Shown here: one piece after another, positions 43,734 through 53,979 of the stretch
Layout: each line of letters opens with the position of its first letter
Position numbering within the stretch: the first letter of the stretch is position 1
Assembly: GCA_001687465.1 (NCBI GenBank)
Contig: LVLI01000295.1
Location: forward strand, 124,001-188,000
DNA length: 64,000 nucleotides
Direction of reading: 5' to 3'
Source: Halocafeteria seosinensis
Taxonomy: Eukaryota > Sar > Bigyra > Bicosoecida
Position numbers and translations under genes: made by a program
The notes under the pieces: model-generated
Told to the model about the DNA's origin: nothing
Database searches by the model: none
Seen by the model: the letters and a program-made list of their open reading frames with translations, nothing else

Positions 43734-46357
43734 ATGACGGCCACAGTAGCGCTCAATGACATCCAGTTCGACTTCGAGCCTTTCATTCCAGCCCCTGCGC
43801 ATGCAGCGCATGTGGATGAAAGGGGAGAATGGTGGACTCCTTCCGGCCGGAAGAAGAAGAAGGTGGTCTGCCGTTTCTGGTTGCGAGGACGATGTATGAA
43901 GGACATGGAGTGCGAGTACTTGCATGTGGTATGTGGCCTTTTAGCGTGATCATTCGCCGAAACAACGTTTATATGATGTGATGGGAATGCAGTACGATGA
44001 TAGTAAAATGCCGGAATGCAAATATGGACTGAAATGTAATATCAAAGGATGTCCCTTCAAACACACTTCCCAGGAAGAAAAGGAGGAGTGCAATAATTAT
44101 AGACTGGGATTTTGCAGCTTTGGACCCTTGTGCCGATTCAGGTGCGTATGAAAAATCATTGAGTTTTACTCATGCAGACTAACGTTGGTTCGCGTCATGT
44201 TTGTGTATGTACTTGACCCAGACACGTGAAACGGGGACCTGAAGAGCTTCCGGATATTTCCGACCTGTGGATTGAGGGTAATCAGCTGATACCCAACAAG
44301 AATACCGCAAATAAACAAGAATCTGAGGCTTTTGAAGACCAAGAAGATGATGACGAATCTTATGGAGGGCATCAACCAGGTAAGTAACTTGAACTGCACA
44401 TAGGCGAGTTTCCGGTAATGTATCGACTATGTTGCATAGTTGTCTTGCCTTCACAGATTTGAAGGAATTGGTAAGAGCTTATCGCAAGTTTGCCGAAGAA
44501 TGGGAACTGCCTGATAGAGATGTATCGGAGCCTAAATATTTTTTGATAAAATCTCCCACGCTTTTGAATATTGGGAAGTCGCTGAAGTTGCAAAAGTGGG
44601 TGTGCTCGCCGGAGCAACTATCAAACGTCCAAAAAGCATGGACAGACGCAGGGAAGCACGTGTATTTATTTTTTTCAGTCTGGAACCGGAAGCATTTTCA
44701 AGGAGTAGCTCGTATCACCGGTGAACCTCAACTCAATGAGGAGCAAAATATTGGCGAGTTCGACGTGGAATGGATTCGCACTTGCGCTCTGCCTTATCCG
44801 GACACAATGGGACTCCAGAATCCTCAAGCAAGTATGATGCCTCTTCCCATTAATCCGTCTTGGCAAGAGTTACCGCTTCAGTTGGGAAGGGCAATGATGG
44901 TGCTGATTCGCTGTGCCCCTAAGGTTCATATTAATCCTGATACTCTGGTCAAATCATCATCAAATGCTGAGACCCACGGCAAGTCTGCTATTGAAGAAGT
45001 TGATTGGCAACTCCAACTCCCTGGTCGACCGGAAAATGAAGATATTGGTGGTATGTTCCAGAACCGTATGATGCCGCGACGTCCAATGGGTATGCCACTA
45101 CTTCCTCGAAATCCGATGCCACCCCGTCCCATGCACCATCCGCCACCACCCCCTCATTATCCCCCAAGACCACCTCCAGGAGCAACTGAGGGTCCACAGG
45201 GCCAATTGATAGAAAAACTTGTTCAAAAATGGGCCCATAGAGATGGATTCTTATTGGAATGTGATGCGGAAAACGTAAAGGAATGCTTACAGAATATGAC
45301 GTTTGGAGGTTCCGATTCGGTGAGACAACTAATGGAGCAACACAACGTACGCAAAGGCACCCCGATGTTAGTTAGAAACTTAACAGATGGTCATTTACTT
45401 GGTCTGTTTCACGCATCGACGCATCCTGGTATCTATATTCCCGAAGGCCTGAAATCGTCCAATCCGGAACTTGAAATGGAAAACGGGGCTGCGATCCAAA
45501 TCCAAGTACACCCATTTATTAGGCTCCAACCAGCTGCGGAAAGGATATATGCACCAGCGTTTCCTGCGAAACCACGAGCCGGACCGCTATCGACAACGAT
45601 CCTGTTAAATGTTGGCCGAAGACTCCTTCACCCTCTGCCTCCACAACTCCTGCACCGGATTGCCCACGATGTCCTCGGGGACGATGAGGCTGGGCTTCCA
45701 CAGGATCCCAATATGCATATGGGCACACAACAGAGGCAAGACCACGGTCAAGGTTATCAGCAGAATCCTAACCTAGCCCCAGCCCCAGCCCCAGCTCCAG
45801 CTCCAGCTCCAGGTCGAGGTCCGTTAAAGCCACAGCAGGAAGCGTTCAAGCAAAAAGCTAACGCTAACACACCGTCGACTAACCATCCAGCAGGGATCCC
45901 GATGCAAAATCAGAGAAGCGGGGGACCAATGCAGCCGAGGGAACGAAGGAATGAATATAATGATGAAGACTACCATCGGAGTCCGTCCAGGTATGGCGAT
46001 GACCAACGCGTTAATTCGGCTCGGCGAAGTGAAGCTTACTCTCAAGGACAGGGACAGAGATATGACCAGGGTTCCCATCATAGCTCAAAGTCGCGTGATA
46101 GGACGCGTACACGCAGTAGAGAAACTTCACAATCCCAAACGAGATCCCACAAACAACGAGATGACAAATCCGGAGGAAGATCCTATCGCTCTTCTTCCCG
46201 TAGTACGCAGAAAGATTCCGACCGTGACAGGAGTTCTAGACGCCGCGGTAGTAGTCGCTCAACAGATCGCCATGAAGAGCACAGACGTCGAACTGATAAA
46301 CGACCACGTGGCGGTGATCGAGATGATGGAGAACGAAGGCAACGAAGGAGGAGATAA
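43734..46357 (+). CDS. CPSF30: CPSF30-like CCCH protein with YTH domain, probable DCD domain and RS tail
   Basis: CPSF30 is the zinc-finger subunit of the mRNA 3'-end processing complex; plant and apicomplexan forms carry a YTH domain that reads N6-methyladenosine. Four exons (43734-43928, 43993-44141, 44222-44379, 44457-46357) join in phase to 800 residues. Three CCCH fingers (about 42-115) read 'CRFWLRGRCMKDMECEYLH', 'CKYGLKCNIKGCPFKH' and 'CNNYRLGFCSFGPLCRFRH', much like the Arabidopsis protein. The YTH domain (about 190-330) has 'KYFLIKSPTLLNIGKSLKL', 'VYLFFSVWNRKHFQGVARI' and 'QELPLQLG'. A proline-rich linker leads to a region at about 435-540 with 'GFLLECDAENVKECLQNMTF' and 'GHLLGLFHASTHPG' that resembles a DCD domain. 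After an (AP)n run the tail (about 690-800) is Arg/Ser-rich, as in splicing factors. Confidence 0.9.
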
Positions 46358-46830
46358 TTGTCTGGTCTTTTCAGTATGTCTGCCACTTAACATATCAGAC
46401 GAAGATCTCATGCTGTTGTCCACTTCCTGCACGTCCGTCCGCATAGCTATCTATACCGGTTATCATGACGGACACTTAAACTTTACAACGTAAGGACATG
46501 TCCTTGCAACTTCCTGGCATCTCTTGATACCCCATTGCCAAATTTTATCTTCCACTTTGGGCGCTGAAACACGCGAATCCCCTATATTTACTGTCGAACA
46601 TTCGTGAAATCCATCGCACTCTTCCTTCTTCCCCCTGCGGCAAATAACGCCTGCATCCATCATAGGTAACAATTGCCATTTGGCGACTGTCTTACCCTAA
46701 CTCAGTGCAAATAGCGATTTCTCGACATAGCCATCTTCTGTATTCCCGTCTACAATCGCTGCATCGTGAAGAATTTACACACTAAACATGATGAATGCAT
46801 ATATATTACCGTCGGTTGGTTGGCGGGTAC
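46358..46830. other. Convergent intergenic gap
   Basis: About 470 bases lie between the convergent stops of CPSF30 and a small secreted protein. Only short frames are present and I see nothing else. Confidence 0.35.
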
Positions 46831-47145
46831 CTACTCGCAGGTGCCGATTCCATACGGGTGATCACAGTCATACGAGCGAAACAGAGCTTCCAGTCTGAAC
46901 TTGAATTTCGTCACGAAATGCTCCTCCCAACTTGTCAAGTTGACGGCAACATGTACAGGAACGGCGTAGTATGAGGTATTCATCCCGGATGGAACCAGGT
47001 CTTCAACATTGGAGCATTCCGTTAATTGCTCTCTAGGGACCGCGCACCTGGTGCCCGCTCCAGCAACTACTGGCGCACATAAGACTAGTGCTAATACTAG
47101 CGTAATCAGCCTTGATAAGCTGAATGCGCCCTCGCACGAAGCCAT
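46831..47145 (-). CDS. Small secreted protein of unknown function
   Basis: A single frame from ATG 47145 gives 104 residues. The N-terminus is a strong signal peptide (SLSRLITLVLALVLCAPVVAGA). The mature part of about 75 residues has four cysteines (TRCAV, TECSNV, YDCDHP, GTCE) that could form two disulfides, and two N-glycosylation sites (NTS and NLT). I do not recognise a family. The frame is short, so the support is mainly the signal peptide; it could also be one exon of a larger gene. Confidence 0.4.
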   Translation of the reverse strand: MASCEGAFSLSRLITLVLALVLCAPVVAGAGTRCAVPREQLTECSNVEDLVPSGMNTSYYAVPVHVAVNLTSWEEHFVTKFKFRLEALFRSYDCDHPYGIGTCE

Positions 47146-47721
47146 GAACCTAGTTAAACTCTCTTCCAATCATCCATCCGCGGACTTATTCAACCACGTA
47201 AGTCATCCGTGCTCAACATACTGCCGCTCCCATGGAACGCAGCGCCAATAAAGGACACCTATGCTACCTGTATATGAACCTATTCGGCCTCGCCACTGTC
47301 AAACAACTCCAGAGTGGCGATTATTGCACACGAAGGCGAAAGTGGCAGAAAAGATTGCACGGAAGGCGAACACTAAAGTCTAGAGTCTAGGTCGAGAACG
47401 TGGGTATTGTAGGGCACATCCACATTCGACAGTAGCGTATACTATGACAATGTTGATGGTAGATGTTAGTCTGGCTAAAAGCTCCTCGATCGCTCTAGTG
47501 TGTGAATATCCCGAAGGGTGAAAAGATTGCCGAGGCTATTGCCATCACCTATTGAGGAGTATATACACGACAGCAGCCCTTGTGGTGGTTTGTCACTACC
47601 CCACTTGACACATCAATTTGTGATCGAGTGGAGTTGTTTGCACCGAGAGTGACAGGACCACTTGAAAGGTTGAAGGAACTGCAGTGGTCTCCAGCAGGTA
47701 ATAGTCACGTCTCCGAGCAAG
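47146..47721. promoter_or_regulatory. Bidirectional promoter interval
   Basis: About 575 bases lie between the divergent starts of the small secreted protein and the MscS channel. No coding sequence is evident. Confidence 0.35.
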
Positions 47722-49809
47722 ATGAACCGTGGAAGGTGGAAGAGAAGTAATTGTAGAAAGTTTCTATCGGAAGCGAAGCGGTATTGCATTGATGAGAATG
47801 GGCACTTTTATCAGTTTGTCTGGAAATACGTGTTTGTCGTCTGCGTCGCCACAGTACTGCTTCTGACGGCACTAGTCATCAAGCTTGAAACGGACGAAGA
47901 TGAGGTGACCGGCATTCAAGGGGAAAATGCTCTCTATCTCTGGTTTTTATATTCTGGATCTGTATTCGCTTTCTACGTACCGAGTAAACTATTTAGCAAA
48001 GGATTTGCGCTTCTGTTGAAAGGAGGTTTGCGTGGATGCGGCAGGGTTGGTAATACCGTGGCGTTCTACCTCTCCGCCATAGAGGGGGCGTATGCCGAAG
48101 TTCTTACAATTGCGATAGCCTGGAATCTAGATGGAGTCATTTTTGGGATCAAACTGGAAGAAAGGCAATGGCTAGATAGGACATGGAGAACCCTGTTTGC
48201 ACTCAGTACCCTAAACGCCGCAAGGCATCTGATGGAGAAATTCATTCTCGCACGATTCGAAAGAACCTCGTATGAACGCAAGGTTGATTCTTACCTTAAA
48301 TACCAAATGATTGTCAAAGGGCTGACTTGCCCTCTTTTGCAAGATCAAGTGGATGCGCGAGCAAGGGATCCCGAGTGGAAGCTGGAGACAGAAGAATCCC
48401 GGCTTCTTGATGGAACTCATTCCCTCATTGATAAAATTAACTACATTGATCGTACGACATTCCGTTTATATGACGATAAGGGAGAATTAGTTCCTGTTCG
48501 ACATAAAGATCAAGTTCGACTGTTGGCTCAATCCGCATTTGTTAGATTAAAACAACTTCCTTGGGAGACTGTGGCGCAAGCAACAGAATCAATACAAAAA
48601 GCTGATGCGAGACGAATGTCAGGAAAAGCGAGTCGATACACCGTGCTGGCAGCCTATGATGTACCTGATGTAGTAAGCGAAGGTTCGGCGGAGTCGCAGG
48701 CAGAGGCCGTACTCCAACGCGCTCGTTCTGGTTCTGATGTTGACCGAAAGGTCGTGATAGACAACCGACCAATGAAGAAACGGAATAGCACAGGTGATTT
48801 ACAAAGTCTGCATACCAACCATTCTGCCATGGGTCGACTAACGAGACGGACAAATTTGTCAAACATATTTGGGAAATCGAAGAGCGAATCCTTCCGCAGG
48901 AAAGATGATAAAAAAGTCAGGTTACATGTTGTCCCGGGGGAATTGCTCCGTGGTCACTTCTTTGTTGTTCTGGGAAAAGATCTAGCACAGGATGGTGTCT
49001 TGCTGTTTGATGAGGCACAAAATGGATTGATAAACTTTGATGAGTTCGTTAACGGATTTTTTAATGCGTACGCAGCTTACAGGAGTCTGGATGGCAGTGA
49101 ATCTTGCTATATTTCCGTTTCGTACGTTGTATACCTAATTGGAGTCACTCTCTTTTTCATCGCGGCTGCTGTTACTTCACTCAGCATTTGGAACGTACCA
49201 CTAGGCCGTATATTCGTACCTCTGGGCACTGTTGTACTCATAACCTCTTTTGCTATTAGTGGGACTATTCTACGTCTGGTATCCAGTTTGATGTTTGTAA
49301 TGGGCGTAAGACCATACGACGTGGGCGATCGTGTTGCATCAGCGTCAATTTACAATCATGAAACGCTAGTAGTGGAACGAATTTATATACTCTCGACGTT
49401 ATTCCGGCGGCGAACTGGTAAGAGATTCATCATGCCGAACGATATATTGGCCACAGTTCCCATTGAGAACCATAGAAGATCGCCGTCAGCAACACTCATC
49501 ATGCGTTTTTCAATTGGATTAAATACTGACCCAGAGGCGCTGACGAAACTGAAGCAGAGGATATTGGAGTATCTTCTAGATAACCCGAACGAATGGCGCC
49601 CAGGGCTGACATTCTCCTCCGAAATGGTCAACCCGGGTCCGCTGAACACTATCAATCTGAAAGTTCAGGTTATCCACCATCTCGATTGGCAAGAAAGTAT
49701 GGAAATTTGGAGTGCCTACAGCGCGTTACTGATGTTCGTCGCTCTAGAGTTGCAAAAGCTAGGGATAACATACGAGTACCCTGTTACCCCTTATGAAATA
49801 CTACCATAA
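47722..49809 (+). CDS. MscS-family mechanosensitive channel with a degenerate EF-hand loop
   Basis: MscS-like channels open under membrane tension and release ions. This intronless gene encodes 695 residues. N-terminal membrane segments include 'YVFVVCVATVLLLTALVI' and 'LWFLYSGSVFAFYVP', with others to about 200. A cytosolic linker (about 200-430) contains 'FDEAQNGLINFDEFVNGFF', which fits the 12-position EF-hand loop except that position 3 is Ala. The following membrane pair (about 470-545) includes 'SYVVYLIGVTLFFIAAAV' and the pore-type helix 'LGTVVLITSFAISGTILRLVSSLMF'. The MscS beta domain reads 'GVRPYDVGDRV', 'VERIYILSTLFRRRTGKRF' and 'MPNDILATVPIENHRRS'. This architecture matches the fungal Msy1/Msy2 and plant MSL branch, where an EF-hand precedes the pore, so it could sit in the ER or plasma membrane. 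Confidence 0.87.
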   Translation: MNRGRWKRSNCRKFLSEAKRYCIDENGHFYQFVWKYVFVVCVATVLLLTALVIKLETDEDEVTGIQGENALYLWFLYSGSVFAFYVPSKLFSKGFALLLKGGLRGCGRVGNTVAFYLSAIEGAYAEVLTIAIAWNLDGVIFGIKLEERQWLDRTWRTLFALSTLNAARHLMEKFILARFERTSYERKVDSYLKYQMIVKGLTCPLLQDQVDARARDPEWKLETEESRLLDGTHSLIDKINYIDRTTFRLYDDKGELVPVRHKDQVRLLAQSAFVRLKQLPWETVAQATESIQKADARRMSGKASRYTVLAAYDVPDVVSEGSAESQAEAVLQRARSGSDVDRKVVIDNRPMKKRNSTGDLQSLHTNHSAMGRLTRRTNLSNIFGKSKSESFRRKDDKKVRLHVVPGELLRGHFFVVLGKDLAQDGVLLFDEAQNGLINFDEFVNGFFNAYAAYRSLDGSESCYISVSYVVYLIGVTLFFIAAAVTSLSIWNVPLGRIFVPLGTVVLITSFAISGTILRLVSSLMFVMGVRPYDVGDRVASASIYNHETLVVERIYILSTLFRRRTGKRFIMPNDILATVPIENHRRSPSATLIMRFSIGLNTDPEALTKLKQRILEYLLDNPNEWRPGLTFSSEMVNPGPLNTINLKVQVIHHLDWQESMEIWSAYSALLMFVALELQKLGITYEYPVTPYEILP

Positions 49810-50826
49810 TGCAGTTAACCACCTATCCTAATACCGGCAATGGTATTAGGATTAGGTTCTCTTAGAATGGAATGGATTCAATAATGGGTTAAACAGAAGT
49901 CATATGTGGTATTCAGATGCGGCGCGCTCCTGCGAAAGCAAGAACACCTACAATTTGTTTGACGCTATTGAGTACAATGGGCATCGAGAATTATTTCGCC
50001 ATCGCACAAAGATCCACGTCCACTTGAGCAAGGACTTGCTATTGGCATCATCAGTTAGACACAGATCATAGAGGCAAGGGACCATGATCCGTTCGAAATG
50101 TGCGCGATGCCATTGGGTGGCGACGACATGGACAGGTACGTACCATGCTTCCCACTGCGCTGTCGCTTCCCCCCGGGAAGGAAAGATCACTCTGCAAGTA
50201 CGCTATATAAGAATGAATGTGCAGCGCTGTATAATGCAATGACATTGAGACAAACGATGATCATGGCACAAAGATACACGCATGTTTGCTGTAGCACAAG
50301 CTTCACCCATCCACCCACCCATTGACATGGGATCGAATGAAGGGGCAAAGAGCAATAAAAAGGGTCATTAAACATCATAAATACGCTAACAACCCCAACC
50401 CTTGTGCGTTCCAAAAGGAGGGAAAAAGAGCACTGTACGTACCCATGGAGAATGAACTCGCGCAACTTGAAAACACTTTGGTACTCAAAGCGCACCAAAA
50501 CCTCAGGACCACCGTGCCAAAGTGGAGTGGTTGAATTCCGTTCACTTTGAACTGAATCTCATCCATAATTTACAATAAATTTTACTTTTGTAATGTAATT
50601 GTTGGGCGATAACCTTAAAAAAAAAAAAATGCTTCCCAAGTCTTCCATATCTTGGTATAACAAAAGATTGTACGGTTCATTCCATTTCGTCGAATGATTT
50701 CGAAAGGTGTGGCCCAAATTTTAAAGAGGCCATACATCATACTCATGGAAAGTTTTGCAAAATGTGTTGGTACTAGATGATAGATACAAATACTACCGGC
50801 CGTGCTTCTCAGTGTGCTGCAGAAAA
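49810..50826. other. Intergenic region with an A-tract
   Basis: About 1 kb lies between two plus-strand genes. There is a run of 13 A near 50628-50640. Frames here are short and overlap on both strands with no domain. The run of A could be a retroposed tail, but no duplicated coding sequence precedes it that I can see. Confidence 0.35.
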
Positions 50827-51725
50827 ATGGCTTCTTCCGCCGCGGGAGGAGCGAGATTAAGACACCTTAATCTCCTCAGTGAATACAGGGAAGTGGCTAA
50901 TAATGCTCCATTAGACACCTACATCCTCCCAGACCCCCATGAGATGTACTTATTTCATGGGCTAATCCAGCCGGGACAAGGAGTGTGGAAAGGAATTGTA
51001 TTCAAATTTCTCATCAAACTTCCAGCCGATTCGGCCTCTTCATCGTCAATGGCAGGAGCTCCTGTGGAGCATACAAAGTGGCCTCAGGTAACCTTTGTCA
51101 ATGCACCTCCGCATCCTCTGATTGCTAAGAAGGTTAGTACCCACGCGACTATGGTGGGAATGCATCGCTTTCACCTGGAACTGAACTGAACTTGACTTCT
51201 CAGACGGGAGCATTGAACATTGAACATCTCTTTGAAATCGGAAACGGCCGTTCTGCACCACCTAAGCGTAATCTACTGGGATTCGTGGTGAAGATCAAGA
51301 GTCTTCTTTTCCCAGAACCTGAGCTCCTTTCGCAAATTGTGGACGAGAAGGCGTGGAACTCGGAAGCCCTAGAGAGGTATGGTGCCTTGGACTGGTAGTT
51401 GGCATTATGGAAATCAGTACACAACGCCTACTTACCTCGCAGATTTAGAAATGACGGAATAGAGTATTTTGAAGAAGTTCGAGATAGAATAAAATGCATG
51501 TCCAGGGATGTTGCACCGACAGAGACGTTTGCCGATATTGGCGTAAAACCAGAGTTAACCCCCTTCTCCGTATGTTCACCGTCCCGAGAGACAGTGACAA
51601 TGATGAACTTTTTGACATCTACAAATGAGCCAAAGAGTATTAATGATCTCGTAAACTTCGTTTCGCAAAGTGTGCAAGAGAGGGAAAAGAAATATGGTGG
51701 CAATCATAGAGACAGTGCTAGTTGA
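50827..51725 (+). CDS. AKTIP/FTS-like ubiquitin-conjugating enzyme variant
   Basis: AKTIP (Fused Toes) is an inactive E2 variant that works with Hook and FHIP proteins to link vesicles to dynein. Three exons (50827-51132, 51204-51376, 51443-51725) join in phase to 253 residues. The E2 fold is recognisable: 'LLSEYREVANNAPLDTYILP', 'MYLFHGLIQPGQGVWKGIVF', 'FKFLIKLPAD', 'WPQVTFVNAPPHPLIAKKTG', then 'LNIEHLFEIGN' and 'LLGFVVKIKSLLF' with 'EKAWNSEALER'. No Cys sits at the catalytic position after the 'HPLI..TG' strand, as expected for AKTIP. The C-terminal 75 residues ('RFRNDGIEYFEEVRDRI' onward) are Ser/Thr-rich. A divergent E2 variant of another group is possible. Dynein-based transport fits the ciliated lifestyle, but that link is inferred. 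Confidence 0.72.
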
Positions 51726-52466
51726 GTGTGGCAAGGCCCATGGGGCTATGATATTTACTACACGCGAACATTCCCGTTGGATCTCAACGATCCTTCTTCA
51801 TCGTGAGCAAATCTCTCGCCAAAGACAAAGACTGTCAAGACCGATAGAATGAACCCCTTTATCCGTTGAAGCAAGTCCGAGCAGTGCAGATTTGGGAAAG
51901 TGGAAAGAAATAGCATGACTTCGTCAACGGTCTGTTCAATTTAACCGGAGTAATCAATTCGTCTTTGCTCTCGTTACAACTGCTAAAGTCTTCAGGTTTA
52001 GAATGCAACTAAGAAAGGGACGCTGAAGAACACTCTACACTACAGAAATGAGTAAATTAGTTGGAAGTTTGCACCTGCACCTAGCTGTCTCTCTTATGTC
52101 TGAGCTCTGCAGCAGCAATTGACAGTGTACAAAGGAGTTGTAACCACGCTATTTCGGCAACATTGGCATTGGATGACGACACTGACTGCAACGCAATACT
52201 GGGTACTGGTGACCCACAGTAAGGCTACGGGGGATGGATCCTAGCGGTGTAACAACTATGCAAACCCACATGAGGTACTAAAGTCCTCGACGCATCTACA
52301 TGTACGTAGTCTATAGTTTATGGCCTACCAGCTGACTAGTACGACTACATACATGCACGGTGGAGACAGACGAAGCTACTTACCAACTAGCACTATCACT
52401 ATTGGCTAATAGCCCCAACTACCCAAAAGGGGCGCGTCACAACCATCAATTCTAGTCCAATTTCAA

Positions 52467-52820
52467 AATTCTTACCGAAGCTTCCCATACATATGTATGG
52501 GTATACATGTGATAATAGTGAATGTCATTCAGTAATGAGTAATACACCGTAGTTACCCCGTCCGTTCATGTCGTTACATAATGCGTGCCAAGTCGAAAGT
52601 TTCTCAATGCTCTGCACCTGCTCCTGCTCCGCCAAACGTGCTTCCTTCCAATACATATGTAGCTCTCAGTTTTAACCGTCTCGTTTCCATCCAGTCCAGA
52701 CCAATTCCGTTCATCAGAATTCAGAGAGAATTCTTACCGAAGCTCCCCATCTGAGTAGAATAATGGTGAATTTTCTTTTAGCAATGGTTCTTCCGTCCGT
52801 TCATGTCCTTACATGATGCA
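52467..52820. repeat. Diverged direct repeat
   Basis: Two copies begin 'aattcttaccgaagct.cccat' (52467 and 52729) and share 'ccgtccgttcatgtc.ttacat' at their far ends (about 52557-52580 and 52793-52814). The segment between these blocks differs in length. Copies run about 52467-52588 and 52729-52820. Confidence 0.6.
52484..52501. repeat. 18-base perfect palindrome
   Basis: The sequence cccatacatatgtatggg is its own reverse complement. It lies in the first copy of the local direct repeat and is absent from the second copy. Confidence 0.6.
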
Positions 52821-53979
52821 TTGATGCGCTTTATCTTGTTGAGGGCTCCTACTTCGAGCATACGCGATATCCTGAGGCTCTGAGAGCCCCTTTTGTTGTT
52901 TTCCTCAAGGGCGGTCCAAGGCGGGTGACCGTGCAATACCGGTATTGTCATATTATTCCAATCCTAAGATTCAAAGGATATAGCCCCAACGTAGACGATA
53001 AACACGAAAGAAAACCCACTGTACCCAGTAACAGGGATTTTGAGGAGAAGCACACTGCAAGCTTTCAGCAACGAGACCCACATGTGACGAGTTCTCGAGC
53101 CACCTACACTCCACGGAAATTCTCCGCCGGAGACAAGTAGCCGCTTCTGGTACCTACTCCCCAAGATCTAGCAGTATTACACATACAAATAGTGATGTTT
53201 GAAGTCCCCGCCGTCATCCGATACATTCTCAACAGAGGTCAATGGATCCGACCCATCCGGTACAACGCATGTTTCGGTCGAGTATATCTTTGGATACGCA
53301 AATGGTGAATACGCGTCGGTTGAGGAGCTGACGAGGTCCTTCGCGTCTGTATGCTTATGTAGGCCCAGGTTGGTTTTAATCTGCATTCTTCTTTGAAAGA
53401 CATTCTTTCTATCGATACAGGAGCATTGTACAGTACAGTGGGACCGCCAAAGTTTGCCAAATCCAAGATAACGGTGCACTAGAGAATTCAGCCCTGTAAT
53501 GTAAACGTAATGGCGACAATGAACAAATCCAAGCTGACACGAACAATCGGTTACCATTTCCTGGTAATCCTGTTCGTATCGCTGAACACGCCACAAGAAA
53601 GATACCGCGGTGTACCGCCCTCCTCCATGAATCGGGGCTCTCTCGGCCAGCAGCTGCCACTCTTGGAGAGGACTTCTCCTGTAAAGTAAGTACCGCACGC
53701 ATGAAGATGCAACCAGGAACAGATGAGGTGATGCCATGATGGATCCTAAGGTTCGCTTGCAGTTGTTCTCTGGAGACGTTCTGTCACAGCGCTGTCCAGT
53801 CGATTGGCATATCGTTAACGTCGAGGGTTGCGCTCGATAATTGCCAGTTTACGGGAACACAAACGTCGCGACGCAAGACTGACCAATCACCACGTAACTT
53901 GAAAGCACTAGTTGTAAAACTGACTACAGATACAGGGACAGAAAACATCGTGTGGTCAGGGCTCTGGGAAGTCCCGGTG

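Larger units (their letters stand above)
51726..53979. other. Gene-poor accessory stretch
   Basis: About 2.2 kb contain no convincing gene. A minus-strand frame of 186 codons (53177-53737) begins with ATG but has no recognisable domain and unusual composition. The region holds a diverged direct repeat (about 52467 and 52729) and an 18-base perfect palindrome (52484-52501). It may be a decayed mobile element or simply intergenic. Confidence 0.45.

Noticed and set aside
50620-50645. Run of A as evidence of a processed retrocopy
   Set aside because: No intronless copy of a gene in this window precedes it, and short A-tracts are common.
53177-53737. Minus-strand frame of 186 codons starting with ATG
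   Set aside because: It has no domain, no signal peptide of quality and a composition unlike neighbouring proteins. It could be an exon, but nothing supports it.
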